A stretch of DNA of 64,000 bases from Nocardia altamirensis NBRC 108246 (GCF_001612685.1 NZ_BDAY01000049.1:1-64000); one strand, 5' to 3'. Positions 27,851 to 36,706 are shown, counted from the first letter of the stretch. Program-made: numbers and translations. The notes: a model not told the origin generated them from the letters alone.

Positions 27851-28605
27851 GCGGCGCGGTCGGCTCGAGCGTGGTCCGCACCCGTGCGCTGCGCCGCGGC
27901 TTCGGCGAGCGGGTAGTGCTGCGCGACCTCGATATCGACATCGCGCGCGGGGAATTCGTCGCGCTGCTCGGGCGCAGCGGTTCGGGCAAGAGCACGCTGC
28001 TGCGGGCACTCGCGGAACTCGACTACGACGTGCCAGGCTCCGGCGAGCTGACCGTGCCCGCCGAGCGGGCCGTCGTGTTCCAGGATTCCCGGCTGTTGCC
28101 GTGGTCGCGGGTGCTCGAGAACGTGACCTTGGGATTGACCGGCTCCGACGCCGCAGAGCGCGGCCGCGCGGCACTGAGCGAGGTCGGCCTCGCCGGGCGC
28201 GAAAAGGCCTGGCCGAAACAGCTTTCCGGCGGCGAACAGCAGCGCGTCGCGCTGGCCCGCTCGCTGGTGCGCGAGCCGGAACTACTGCTCGCCGACGAAC
28301 CGTTCGGCGCATTGGACGCACTGACCAGGATCAAGATGCACACGCTGCTGCAGGACCTGTGCGCCAGGCACAAGCCCGCCGTGCTGTTGGTCACCCACGA
28401 TGTCGACGAGGCAGTGCTGCTCGCCGACCGGGTGCTCGTGCTCGACGAGGGCAGCATCGCGGTCGATCTGCGCATCGACCTGGAACGTCCACGCCACCAC
28501 AGCGATCCGGCTTTCAGTAACTACCGGTCCCTGCTGCTGGCCAGCCTCGGCGTCGGTCCAGCCGACCAGCCGACCCACCGTGAAGAAGAGAAACAAGCCT
28601 CATGA
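27826..28605 (+). CDS. ABC transporter ATP-binding protein, SsuB type
   Basis: The 259-residue ATPase has Walker A GRSGSGKST, the Q-loop VVFQDSRLLPWSRV, the signature LSGGEQQRVALARSL, Walker B LLLADEPFGALDALT and the H-loop LLVTHDVDEAVLLADR. QDSRLLPW is typical of the nitrate/taurine/sulfonate subgroup. The stop overlaps the start of the monooxygenase gene. Confidence 0.92.
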   Translation: MATDIGRLSGAVGSSVVRTRALRRGFGERVVLRDLDIDIARGEFVALLGRSGSGKSTLLRALAELDYDVPGSGELTVPAERAVVFQDSRLLPWSRVLENVTLGLTGSDAAERGRAALSEVGLAGREKAWPKQLSGGEQQRVALARSLVREPELLLADEPFGALDALTRIKMHTLLQDLCARHKPAVLLVTHDVDEAVLLADRVLVLDEGSIAVDLRIDLERPRHHSDPAFSNYRSLLLASLGVGPADQPTHREEEKQAS

Positions 28606-29951
28606 GTAGCCCTCGTCAGCTCAGCCTGAATGCGTTCATCTATCCGTCCGGTCATCACGAGGCGGCGTGGCGGCATCCCGACAGCCAGCCGCATCGGATC
28701 TACGACGCCGCCTACTACCAGGAGATCGGCCGCACCGCCGAAGCCGCGAAGCTGGATGCGGTGTTCTTCGCCGATGGTCCCGCGCTGCGCACCAACGTCA
28801 AGCACAACGCGGGCTCCGGCCTGGAGCCGATCACGCTGCTCACCGCGATCGCCACGGCGACAACACATCTCGGCCTGATCGCGACCGCGTCGACGACGTA
28901 CTACGAGCCGTACAACCTGGCCAGGTTGTTCTCCACGCTCGATCACCTCTCCGGCGGCCGGGCAGGCTGGAACATCGTCACCACGGGCACGGACCTGGCC
29001 GCCGCCAACTTCGGCCTGGACAAGCACCCCGATCACGCCGAACGTTACGCGCGGGCCAGGGAATTCGTGGACGCCGTTGTCGCGCTGTGGGACAGCTGGG
29101 AAGACGACGCCATCGTGCTCGACCAGGCGAGCGGGGTGTACGCCGACCCGGACAAGATTCACCCGATCGATTTCGCGGGCGAATACCTGCGGGTCCGTGG
29201 GCCGTTCAACGCGCCGCGCACGCCACAGGGATATCCGGTGCTCGTGCAGGCCGGGGCGTCCAACGAAGGTCGTTCGTTCGCAGGCAAATACGCGGAGGCG
29301 ATCTTCACCGCACACCAGCGGCTGGAGGACGCGCAGACCTTCTACGCCGATATCAAGTCTCAGGCACAGGGTTTCGGGCGCGACCCGGAACACGTGAAGA
29401 TCCTGCCGGGCATCAGCCCGTTCATCGGTGACACCGAGGAGGCCGCCAAGCGGCTGGAACGCGAGTTCAACGAGCTGACGGTTCCGGAATACGGTCTGAC
29501 GCAACTGGAGAACATTGTCGGCAAGAGTCTGCGGCATCTCCCGTTGGACGGGGACGTCCCCGTTGACCTGTTCGACGACGCAGGCAATGTCACCGACAAC
29601 GGCCGCAGTCGCTTGCAGGTCGTCGCCGGAATCGTGCAGCGGGAACGGCCGACCGTGCGCGGCCTGCTGCATCGCCTCGCGGGCGCGCGCGGACACCGGG
29701 TCTTCGCGGGCACCCCGGAACAGGTCGCCGACACCATCGAGGAGTGGTTCCGCAACGGCGCCGCCGACGGCTTCAACGTGATGCCGCCGTACTACCCCGG
29801 CGGCCTCGAGGTCTTCGCCGAGACCGTCGTGCCGATCCTTCAGCAGCGCGGCCTGTTCCGCACCGAGTACACCGGTACCACCCTGCGCGACCACTTCGGC
29901 CTGCCTCGCCCCGAGAGCCGGTTCGCCCGCCACCCCGCGCTAGCACAGTGA
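28602..29951 (+). CDS. FMN-dependent monooxygenase, NtaA/SnaA/DszA family
   Basis: The 449-residue luciferase-like enzyme has the family pattern: AAYYQEIGRTAEAAKLDAVFFADGP, EPITLLTAIATATTHLGLIATASTTYYEPYNLAR, and SGGRAGWNIVTTGTDLAAANFG. Relatives cleave C-S or C-N bonds using reduced flavin from a partner reductase. The ATG overlaps the ATPase stop (ATGA), tying it to sulfonate-type uptake; desulfonation of an imported organosulfur compound is the most likely job. No flavin reductase gene is adjacent. Confidence 0.88.
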   Translation: MSSPRQLSLNAFIYPSGHHEAAWRHPDSQPHRIYDAAYYQEIGRTAEAAKLDAVFFADGPALRTNVKHNAGSGLEPITLLTAIATATTHLGLIATASTTYYEPYNLARLFSTLDHLSGGRAGWNIVTTGTDLAAANFGLDKHPDHAERYARAREFVDAVVALWDSWEDDAIVLDQASGVYADPDKIHPIDFAGEYLRVRGPFNAPRTPQGYPVLVQAGASNEGRSFAGKYAEAIFTAHQRLEDAQTFYADIKSQAQGFGRDPEHVKILPGISPFIGDTEEAAKRLEREFNELTVPEYGLTQLENIVGKSLRHLPLDGDVPVDLFDDAGNVTDNGRSRLQVVAGIVQRERPTVRGLLHRLAGARGHRVFAGTPEQVADTIEEWFRNGAADGFNVMPPYYPGGLEVFAETVVPILQQRGLFRTEYTGTTLRDHFGLPRPESRFARHPALAQ

Positions 29952-30144
29952 GGGGCGAGACCGCTTATCTCCCTTCCCATTCGAGTCGGTCCGCGCGCTG
30001 CGGCATGACGATGTCCGATGGATCGCGCTGTGTCGCGGCGCGATCCGTCGCGGCGACACGGCTGCGGCGCTCGGTAACAGGTGTGCTCAGCGAACGCGGC
30101 TCGGGCGCTGGGCAACTCGCCAACGCCTATCCGGCGTCGAACCG

Positions 30145-31362
30145 GTGAGCGCCGAGGTCAAAACCGAGGCTGTCCAGCCCGTTCGGCTGCGTTCGCTCAC
30201 CTGGACGGTGTTCGTGCCGATGGTGTTGTACGGCACGGGAGCCGGCGCGGCGACTCCGATGTACGCATTGCGCGCGCTGGATCTAGGTGCGTCGATCGGG
30301 CTGGCAGGCGTGCTGGTCGCGTTGAGCGGGCTGGGGATGGTGGTGGCCGATCTGCCTGCCGGGCGGATCGTTGCGCGGATGGGGGAGCGGGGCGCCATCG
30401 GCGTCGGCTCGGCACTCGGCGTCATCGGTGTGCTGCTGGCCATCCTCGCGCCGAACTTGTGGATGCTGGCGATCGGGATGGCGCTGAACGGTGCGGCCGG
30501 TGCGGTGTGGGGTCTGGCTCGCCAGACCTACATCGTGGCCGTGGTGCCCGCCGCAGACCGGGGCCGGGCGATGTCGACGCTGGCGGGCTCGCATCGGCTC
30601 GGGTACTTCTGCGGACCGTTCCTCGGTGCCGTGCTCGTCCACGGGATGGGACCGAGTGGTGCGCTGTGGTTGCAGCTCGTCACCACGGTGCTCTCCGGTG
30701 CGGCGATGGTGGCGATACCGTCGCCGGACGGCGACCAGGTCGTCGGCGGCCACACGCTGCGCTCGGTGGTCGTCGAAAACATCGGAGTGCTCGGCACTTT
30801 GGGGTCGGCGGCGCTGTTGATGGGTGCGGTACGGGCGGCCAGGGTCGCGGTGCTTCCGCTGTGGGCGGCGCATATCGGGCTGAGCGCCTCGGCAACGAGC
30901 GTGGTGTTCGGCATTGCGGGCGCGGTGGACGTGCTGATGTCCTATCCGGCGGGCATCTGGCTGGACCGTCGCGGCAGCCGGGCAGTCGGTGTTCCGGCAA
31001 TGGTGTTGTTCGCGATCGGATTCGGAGTGTTGCCGCTCACCTCGTCGATCCTCGGCTTGGGCGCGGTCGCCGTGCTGCTCGGGCTCGCCAACGGCGTAAG
31101 CAACGGGGTGATCATGACCGTTGGCGCCGACGCGGCCCCGGACGGCCGCCGGGCCGAGTTTCTCGGCGCATGGCGGTTGACCCACGACATCGGAATGTTC
31201 GCCGGACCGCTCGTGGCGGGTGCGATCAGTGCCGTTGCGCTGCTGAGTGTTTCGGCCCTCGCCCTGGCCGGTGCCGCCGCCGTCGGCGCCGCTGCCATGT
31301 ACCGCTGGTTCCCCGGCGCACACCACCCCCACCTGGCACAACCCGACCCGACGTCAGCGTGA
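30145..31362 (+). CDS. Major facilitator superfamily transporter
   Basis: The 405-residue protein has about twelve hydrophobic segments and the MFS loop motifs DLPAGRIVARMGERG and, in the second half, YPAGIWLDRRGSRAVG. It is a drug/metabolite-type antiporter by pattern, with no known substrate. The start is GTG. Its 3' end faces bioQ, and copy B of the palindromic element lies between the two stops. Confidence 0.85.
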   Translation: MSAEVKTEAVQPVRLRSLTWTVFVPMVLYGTGAGAATPMYALRALDLGASIGLAGVLVALSGLGMVVADLPAGRIVARMGERGAIGVGSALGVIGVLLAILAPNLWMLAIGMALNGAAGAVWGLARQTYIVAVVPAADRGRAMSTLAGSHRLGYFCGPFLGAVLVHGMGPSGALWLQLVTTVLSGAAMVAIPSPDGDQVVGGHTLRSVVVENIGVLGTLGSAALLMGAVRAARVAVLPLWAAHIGLSASATSVVFGIAGAVDVLMSYPAGIWLDRRGSRAVGVPAMVLFAIGFGVLPLTSSILGLGAVAVLLGLANGVSNGVIMTVGADAAPDGRRAEFLGAWRLTHDIGMFAGPLVAGAISAVALLSVSALALAGAAAVGAAAMYRWFPGAHHPHLAQPDPTSA

Positions 31363-31385
31363 TCGCGTGCGAATCCGGCGCCGAG

Positions 31386-31461
31386 TGGGAACTCATGGCG
31401 GTGGCTTCTCGGGCGATGCCGCCGTCAGTTCCCAGTGATCGGTCGACCGACTCCAGCAGAG
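31386..31461 (+). repeat. Palindromic dispersed element, copy B
   Basis: Arms 31386-31401 and 31419-31434 match the 16-bp stem of copy A (132-179), with a 17-nt loop and a tail at 31435-31461. Compared with copy A, stem pairs 1, 5 and 10 are changed on both arms so that pairing is kept, one pair is a G-T wobble and one is mismatched. It fills most of the gap between the convergent stops of the MFS gene and bioQ, which would suit a terminator or a small structured RNA. Confidence 0.7.
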
Positions 31462-31472
31462 TGCGGAGGAGC

Positions 31473-32057
31473 TCAGCGGACTCGGGTGCCGAGGAGGTGG
31501 TGGATGCCTGCGATGAACAGTTGCAGGCCGAAGTCGAAGCGGGCGGTGGGATCGGGGGTGTTGTCGAGGGGGGTTTCGTCGTCGGCTAGCGCGCCTGCCG
31601 AATCCATCTGCATCCGCGACTGCTCGTCGACGGTCTGGCCGAGGACGTAGTACAGCAGCGTGAACGAGGCATTCTCGGCTTCGTGCCGCGGCATGCCCGC
31701 GCGAATGGCCGCGCTCGCCATGCGTTCCCGGCCCTTGCTGGTGGTGAGGCGGGAAGCGTAAGTGGCCGAGACCAGTTCGGCGCCGTCCCGGTAGGCGAGC
31801 AGGCAGTCGCGCAGCCGGTGCGCGAGTTCGCTGATCTGGCCGGACCATTCGGTCGCGGTGATCGGGTCCTCCATCGGCGCGAGAATCTTGTCCGCGACCG
31901 CGCCGAGCAGCGCCTGCTTATTGGGGAAGTGCCAGTACAGCGCGCCCGGCTGCACTTGAAGCGAGCCTGCGAGCCTGCGCATGGTCAGGTCGGCGAAGCC
32001 GTACTGATCGAGAATCGCGATCGCGCCCGCGACCACGTCCGCCCTGTGCAGCTGCAC
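31473..32057 (-). CDS. bioQ: TetR-family regulator of biotin genes (BioQ type)
   Basis: The 194-residue TetR regulator has the helix-turn-helix FADLTMRRLAGSLQVQPGALYWHFPNKQALL, followed by the all-helical ligand domain. GTG 32057 is chosen because GGGAGGAA stands five bases before it; the GTG at 32072 lacks such a site. It diverges from bioB across a promoter with a TGAAC-N3-GTTCA palindrome, which also occurs before bioA and bioF. This is the arrangement of BioQ, the TetR repressor of biotin synthesis in Corynebacterium and Mycobacterium, which is thought to respond to biotin status indirectly. Confidence 0.85.
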   Translation of the reverse strand: MQLHRADVVAGAIAILDQYGFADLTMRRLAGSLQVQPGALYWHFPNKQALLGAVADKILAPMEDPITATEWSGQISELAHRLRDCLLAYRDGAELVSATYASRLTTSKGRERMASAAIRAGMPRHEAENASFTLLYYVLGQTVDEQSRMQMDSAGALADDETPLDNTPDPTARFDFGLQLFIAGIHHLLGTRVR

Positions 32058-32079
32058 CCGAATTCCTCCCACCGATGTT

Positions 32080-32108
32080 TTGACTCATTGGTACCACTAC
32101 CCTAGCCT
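32080..32108 (+). promoter_or_regulatory. bioB promoter
   Basis: TTGACT (32080-32085), a 17-base spacer and TAGCCT (32103-32108) form a sigma-70-like promoter. The BioQ-type palindrome at 32106-32122 overlaps the -10 and start region, a repressing position. Confidence 0.6.
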
Positions 32109-32122
32109 GAACACCGTTCAAG
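32106..32122. promoter_or_regulatory. BioQ-type operator upstream of bioB
   Basis: CCTGAAC-ACC-GTTCAAG matches the palindromes before bioA and bioF with one arm mismatch. It lies between divergent bioQ and bioB and overlaps the bioB promoter, so it could regulate both genes. Confidence 0.8.
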
Positions 32123-32160
32123 TTGGGCGGCCACGTCGGCCGAACGAAGGGATTCGCGCA

Positions 32161-33240
32161 GTGACCCAGGCTCCCGTTGACATCGCTTCACCGACCTTCC
32201 CGGCCAAGGCGAAGGTGAGTGCACCCACCCCGCAGCCGCCCGGCAACCCCGAGATTCTCGCACTCGCCAGGGAACAGGTGCTCGAGCGCGGTCACGGCCT
32301 GACCCAGGACCAGGTCCTCGAGGTCCTCCGCCTCAGCGACGACCACCTCGAAGAGCTGCTCGCGCTGGCCCACGACGTGCGGATGAAGTGGTGCGGCCCC
32401 GAGGTCGAGGTCGAGGGCATCATCAGCCTCAAGACCGGCGGCTGCCCCGAGGACTGCCACTTCTGCTCCCAGTCCGGCCTGTTCCAGTCGCCGGTGCGGG
32501 CCGCGTGGCTCGACATCCCCAGCCTGGTCGAGGCCGCGAAGCAGACGGCCAAGACCGGCGCCACCGAGTTCTGCATCGTCGCCGCCGTGCGCGGGCCGGA
32601 CGCCAGGCTGATGGCGCAGGTCGCCGCGGGCGTCGAGGCCATCCGCAACGAGGTCGACATCCAGGTCGCGTGCTCGCTCGGCATGCTCACGCAAGAGCAG
32701 GTCGATCAGCTCGCCGCCATGGGCGTGCACCGCTACAACCACAATCTGGAGACCTCGCGCTCCTATTTCCCCAACGTGGTCACCACGCACACTTGGGAAG
32801 AACGTTGGGACACCCTGCGCATGGTCCGCGAGGCAGGCATGGAGGTCTGCTGCGGCGGCATCCTCGGCATGGGCGAAACCCTGGAGCAGCGCGCCGAATT
32901 CGCGGCGAACCTGGCCGAGCTCGAGCCCGACGAGGTCCCGCTGAACTTCCTCAACCCGCGGCCGGGCACCCCCTTCGGTGACCTCGAGGTGCTGCCCGCC
33001 GCCGACGCGCTGCGCGCCGTTGCCGCGTTCCGGCTTGCGTTGCCGCGCACCATCCTTCGCTTCGCGGGCGGTCGCGAGATCACCCTCGGCGACCTCGGCG
33101 CCAAGCAGGGCATCCTCGGCGGCATCAACGCGGTGATCGTCGGCAACTACCTGACCACGCTCGGCAGGCCCGCCGAGGCGGATCTCGATTTGCTCGGCGA
33201 GTTGAAGATGCCGATCAAGGCGCTCAACGAAACCCTGTGA
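32161..33240 (+). CDS. bioB: Biotin synthase
   Basis: BioB is the radical-SAM enzyme that inserts sulfur into dethiobiotin. The 359-residue protein has the 4Fe-4S motif CPEDCHFC (Cys95, Cys99, Cys102) and the downstream YNHNLETSRSYFPNVVTTHTWEER segment that contacts substrate and SAM. GTG 32161 was chosen over the in-frame ATG at 32080, which would include the operator. It is followed by bsaP, thought to help supply its iron-sulfur cluster, and is divergent from its probable repressor. Confidence 0.96.
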   Translation: MTQAPVDIASPTFPAKAKVSAPTPQPPGNPEILALAREQVLERGHGLTQDQVLEVLRLSDDHLEELLALAHDVRMKWCGPEVEVEGIISLKTGGCPEDCHFCSQSGLFQSPVRAAWLDIPSLVEAAKQTAKTGATEFCIVAAVRGPDARLMAQVAAGVEAIRNEVDIQVACSLGMLTQEQVDQLAAMGVHRYNHNLETSRSYFPNVVTTHTWEERWDTLRMVREAGMEVCCGGILGMGETLEQRAEFAANLAELEPDEVPLNFLNPRPGTPFGDLEVLPAADALRAVAAFRLALPRTILRFAGGREITLGDLGAKQGILGGINAVIVGNYLTTLGRPAEADLDLLGELKMPIKALNETL

Positions 33241-33327
33241 GCGAGCGTCAGCGAGCGAACCACAGGCATAGCGTGCTCGTGGCACGACGGAACCGGGCGG
33301 CAGCGACGTGTAGTCGTGACGTGCCCC

Positions 33328-33555
33328 ATGAGTAATGTCATGGGCATGGACGAGCGCTACAACCCGTTCACCGGCAAGCGGATCGTGCCCGGGCTCGAGG
33401 ACGCCGTGCCCGCAGCCGCCGCGCTCGGTCTCGAGCCGCCACGCTTCTGCGTGGAGTGCGGCAGACGGATGGTCGTGCAGGTGAGCCCCGACGGCTGGTG
33501 GGCCAAGTGCTCCCGGCACGGCGTGATCGACGCCACCAGCCTGGAACGGCGCTAG
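33328..33555 (+). CDS. bsaP: Biotin synthase auxiliary protein
   Basis: This small protein starts MDERYNPFTGKRIVPGLEDAV in its conserved part and ends with a cysteine-containing module (FCVECGRRMVVQVSPDGWWAKC). Three cysteines could hold an iron-sulfur cluster. It matches my recollection of the family named BsaP (Rv1590 in M. tuberculosis), which supports biotin synthase in actinobacteria. ATG codons at 33328, 33340 and 33346 are all possible starts. The stop overlaps the GTG of the next gene by one base (TAGTG). Confidence 0.8.
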   Translation: MSNVMGMDERYNPFTGKRIVPGLEDAVPAAAALGLEPPRFCVECGRRMVVQVSPDGWWAKCSRHGVIDATSLERR

Positions 33556-34235
33556 TGGACGCGCAATTGCGGCGCGAGGCGCGGGCGGCCGTGCTGATCG
33601 CGGTCGCCACCGTGCTGTTCAGCGCGCTCGCCGGCATCGGATGGGGACTGGTCGCGCCCACCGAGCAATTGTTCGTGGTCGAGCAGGGGCGCGGCGCGCT
33701 GCTGACCGGCGAGAGCACCCACCAGTTCGACGGGCTGGCGATGTTCCTGTGCTTCGGCGCGGTGGTCGGTGTGTTGACGGCGGTGGCCGCGTGGCGGTGG
33801 CGCACGGTGCGCGGGCCGCTGATGCAGGCCGGGGTGTTCTTCGGGTCCGTCCTCGGCGCCGTGGCGATGGAGCTGCTCGGCGAGCAGGTCACCGAGTGGT
33901 TGCATCCGCGGCCGCACAATCCGCCGGTCGGACAGTTCGTTTCGTTGCCGGTCGAGGTGAGCGGTTGGCTCGCACTGATCATGCAGCCGCTGATCGCGTC
34001 GCTGGTCATGCTGTTCTTCGCGGCGCTGAACCCGTCCGAGCATCTCGGCACCGGCATTGTCGCACCGGCCGGAATATACGACCGGGCAGGCGCATTCGGG
34101 GCCAGCGCGTATCCGCAGGACGACGCGATCTCGTCGCCGTACCCTGCGGCAGGCGGCACCCTGCCTTACGGTGAGTACGAGCCGGCCAGGGAAGCCGGTT
34201 CCGGTTCGATGCCGGAGTCTCGGCCCCGTCGCTGA
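33555..34235 (+). CDS. DUF2567 membrane protein
   Basis: The 226-residue protein has four hydrophobic segments (for example AAVLIAVATVLFSALAGIGWG near residue 12 and GLAMFLCFGAVVGVLTAVAAW) and a disordered, proline- and glycine-rich C-terminal tail. It corresponds by position and pattern to Rv1591 of the tubercle genome. Its function is unknown. The GTG overlaps the bsaP stop by one base, so it is co-expressed with bioB-bsaP. Confidence 0.82.
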   Translation: MDAQLRREARAAVLIAVATVLFSALAGIGWGLVAPTEQLFVVEQGRGALLTGESTHQFDGLAMFLCFGAVVGVLTAVAAWRWRTVRGPLMQAGVFFGSVLGAVAMELLGEQVTEWLHPRPHNPPVGQFVSLPVEVSGWLALIMQPLIASLVMLFFAALNPSEHLGTGIVAPAGIYDRAGAFGASAYPQDDAISSPYPAAGGTLPYGEYEPAREAGSGSMPESRPRR

Positions 34236-34328
34236 GCGTTGGCCGAACTGTTGCCCGCAGGACAGTACAGTCGTCCCGGAAAAGCCTAGAATTATGGGAC
34301 ACGCTGTGCGTTCAGAGAGGAACGAGTC

Positions 34329-34862
34329 GTGGCGTTCGTCGATAGCGGGCTGGTCGTCGAGGAGCTCGATGCCAAGTTCTGGCGAGTGGTGAACCCACTC
34401 GTCTACCAGGGTGACACCGAAGAATTCGTGATCCCCGCCGGATTCCGTACCGACTTCGCCTCCGTGCCACGCGCACTGGTCTGGCTGGTGCCGCGCTACG
34501 GCGCTTACACCAGGGCCGCCATCCTGCACGACTTCCTGCGCAACACCGACGTGGTGAGCACGGTCGACGCCGACGGGCTCTTCCGTCGCTGCCTGCACGA
34601 GTTCGGTGTCTCGCTGCCGCGCCGCTGGATGATGTGGGCCGCAGTGCGATTGGCGAGTGGGCTGCGCGGCGCGAGCATCGGCGATATCGCGATCTGGCTG
34701 GTGATCGCCGTGCCCTCCGTGGTGTTCCTGGCCGTCCCGGTGATCGTGGTGCAGACATTTCTGCTGCTGTTCTGGTTCGTGGAACTGGCCTTCTGGAGCG
34801 CGTCCCGGCTCACCCGCCGCACCACGGCCCCGCCGCCGAACCCGCAACTGAAGACTGCCTGA
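34329..34862 (+). CDS. DUF1353 protein with C-terminal membrane helices
   Basis: The 177-residue protein has the DUF1353 core (FVIPAGFRTDFASVPRALVWLVPRYGAYTRAAILHDFLRN), often found in phage-like and actinobacterial proteins. Its conserved histidine-aspartate hints at a peptidase-like site. A hydrophobic C-terminal region (GDIAIWLVIAVPSVVFLAVPVIVVQTF) adds one or two membrane helices. The role is unknown. Confidence 0.85.
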   Translation: MAFVDSGLVVEELDAKFWRVVNPLVYQGDTEEFVIPAGFRTDFASVPRALVWLVPRYGAYTRAAILHDFLRNTDVVSTVDADGLFRRCLHEFGVSLPRRWMMWAAVRLASGLRGASIGDIAIWLVIAVPSVVFLAVPVIVVQTFLLLFWFVELAFWSASRLTRRTTAPPPNPQLKTA

Positions 34863-34954
34863 CCGCACATCGTTGCTTTTGTGACGAGTGTTCGGAAGTA
34901 ACGACTGCGGTACGAGCCTCGGTGAACAACGCTTGCTGCGGTACCGTTTTCGGC

Positions 34955-35458
34955 GTGCGAGAACGGATATGGCGACGACGCGCCGATCCGATGGTCGAGC
35001 AGGTGCGCCGGATGCGGGATGCGCTGGTGGTTCCGGAACCCTGGGATCTCACCGTTTTTCTGGAGCAGATTCCCGGCATGGTCGGCAAGCGGATTCGGCT
35101 GGTGACGCTGCCCGATCGCAGTGGGCTGCCGTGCGGGCTGGTGGTCGAGCAGATCGAGGACATCGTGATCGCGTACGACGCGGAGAGTTCCGGTTATCAC
35201 GCGGATCATATTGTGCTGCACGAGATCGGGCATCTGCTGCTCGACCACGGCCCCGACGCGGGGGCGCGCACCCAGCGCGGCACCCTCGAGCTCCTGTTCC
35301 CCGATATTGATCCGGATACCGTGCTGCGGGTGCTGCAGCGCAGCGACTACGACGACGCCGCCGAACGGCAGGCGGAGCTGTTCGCCTCGCTGGTGATGTC
35401 CGAATCACGCACGGCGCCAGCGGGTTCGCCGTTCCGTCGGACGATGTTCCCCGACTGA
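34955..35458 (+). CDS. ImmA/IrrE-type metalloprotease-like protein
   Basis: The 167-residue protein carries the zinc-protease motif HEIGH at residues 89-93 (VLHEIGHLLLDHGP) in the setting typical of ImmA/IrrE proteins, which cleave repressors or act in toxin-like regulatory systems. Here it has no fused helix-turn-helix. The start is a GTG at 34955; an ATG lies 12 codons later. Its stop lies next to the GTG of a DUF6545 membrane-protein gene, a pairing I recall from other actinobacteria. Confidence 0.75.
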   Translation: MRERIWRRRADPMVEQVRRMRDALVVPEPWDLTVFLEQIPGMVGKRIRLVTLPDRSGLPCGLVVEQIEDIVIAYDAESSGYHADHIVLHEIGHLLLDHGPDAGARTQRGTLELLFPDIDPDTVLRVLQRSDYDDAAERQAELFASLVMSESRTAPAGSPFRRTMFPD

Positions 35459-35459
35459 C

Positions 35460-36581
35460 GTGCTGCACTCGTCGTGGCCGACCGCGCTGTCACTTGCGCT
35501 GGTCGGTTACCTCTGGCTGCTGGTTGTCTTGCGCGTGTTCAGCTTTCACGCGACGGCCCTCGATCGCGCCGCCACCTTCGCGCTCGGGATACTTGCCCTG
35601 ACGTGCAGCATGCGCGAGCCGACGCTGCAGGGCGCGATGGTGTCACTGTCGGGATTGTCGCCCGCGTTCTACTTCCAGTTCGCGATGATCTTGATGGGTG
35701 CTGCCGTCGGCTTCAATGTGCTGACCTTCGCCGCCGCGCTCGGGCGCAACTATCGACCGGTGCTCGTGCACTGCCTCGCGCTCGCCAGTGCGCTGATCGC
35801 GTCCCTGTGCGGCGCCGAAGCCCGCGCGCGTGGAGTGGCCATCGAGGACGTCACCGGTTGGGGCCAACTGGGTTTCTGGTTGGCGCTGCTGCCGATGACG
35901 GTCTGGCTGGACGTCCTGATGCTGAAAGTGTGTCTCGCGGAACTGCGCAAGCAGCCCGACGGCCGCGAGTATCTGGTGCACGCGGGGCTCGCGTTGTTCC
36001 CGCTGATCCACCTCATCGCGTTCAGCGCGGCGCCGATCGCGGCGGTGTTCCTGGTTCGCAACGAGCACACCATCTTCGCCTCGGTGCTCGCCGCGGGTGA
36101 CCGCGACAGCCTCATCTATCAAGCCGCCGTCATCGCACTCGGGCTCACCGTGCCGTCACTGCTGCGGGTCGCCACGCGGCTCGGCCTCGACGAGGCCTCG
36201 CGCAGTCGTAAACGGTTGCTTCCGCTGTGGGCGGATCTGACTGCCGTCTGTCCCGAAGTCGTCTACCGCGACCCGGTCGTCGACGGCCTCGGTAGCCGAT
36301 TCCTGTTGCACCGCACCGTGATCGAGATCAGGGACTGTCTGCACGCGCTGTCGCGGTACACCGAGGGCGACCGCGGCGACGATCATTCGGTGGCCGACTA
36401 CGCGGTGCGGCTCGCCCAGGCCTGTCGCGCCAAATCGGCCGGAGCGGCGCCCGTCGGCAGCGCCTACGCATTGCCCTCGACCGCCGGCGACGTCGAGGCG
36501 GAGATCGACGAGCTCACCGCGCTTGCCGCGCAGTGGAAACGGGCTCGCGCGGTCGCGGGCTACGAGCGGACAATGGGGTAG
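35460..36581 (+). CDS. MAB_1171c-family putative membrane protein (DUF6545)
   Basis: The 373-residue protein has about seven hydrophobic helices in its first 230 residues, then a soluble domain with LWADLTAVCPEVV and RFLLHRTVIEIRDCLHALSRY, the DUF6545 signature as I recall it. The family is called a putative transporter but has no proven activity. It follows the ImmA/IrrE gene with practically no gap, and the two may form a protease-sensor pair. A small hairpin follows the stop. Confidence 0.75.
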   Translation: MLHSSWPTALSLALVGYLWLLVVLRVFSFHATALDRAATFALGILALTCSMREPTLQGAMVSLSGLSPAFYFQFAMILMGAAVGFNVLTFAAALGRNYRPVLVHCLALASALIASLCGAEARARGVAIEDVTGWGQLGFWLALLPMTVWLDVLMLKVCLAELRKQPDGREYLVHAGLALFPLIHLIAFSAAPIAAVFLVRNEHTIFASVLAAGDRDSLIYQAAVIALGLTVPSLLRVATRLGLDEASRSRKRLLPLWADLTAVCPEVVYRDPVVDGLGSRFLLHRTVIEIRDCLHALSRYTEGDRGDDHSVADYAVRLAQACRAKSAGAAPVGSAYALPSTAGDVEAEIDELTALAAQWKRARAVAGYERTMG

Positions 36582-36592
36582 GTCCCGGAATA

Positions 36593-36607
36593 GCCGACGC
36601 GGTCGGC
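36593..36607 (+). terminator. Short hairpin after the DUF6545 gene
   Basis: GCCGAC-GCG-GTCGGC forms a compact stem-loop a few bases after the stop, followed by GTTGTTGT. It could be a weak terminator. Confidence 0.35.
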
Positions 36608-36706
36608 GTTGTTGTCGACAGCGCGCGGAAATTCGCTGGTCCGGCGGCGTCCGCGCCCGTACCGTTGGCGGCCGGACCCGATCGGAGAGCAGAAGGGAGG
36701 TCCGGG

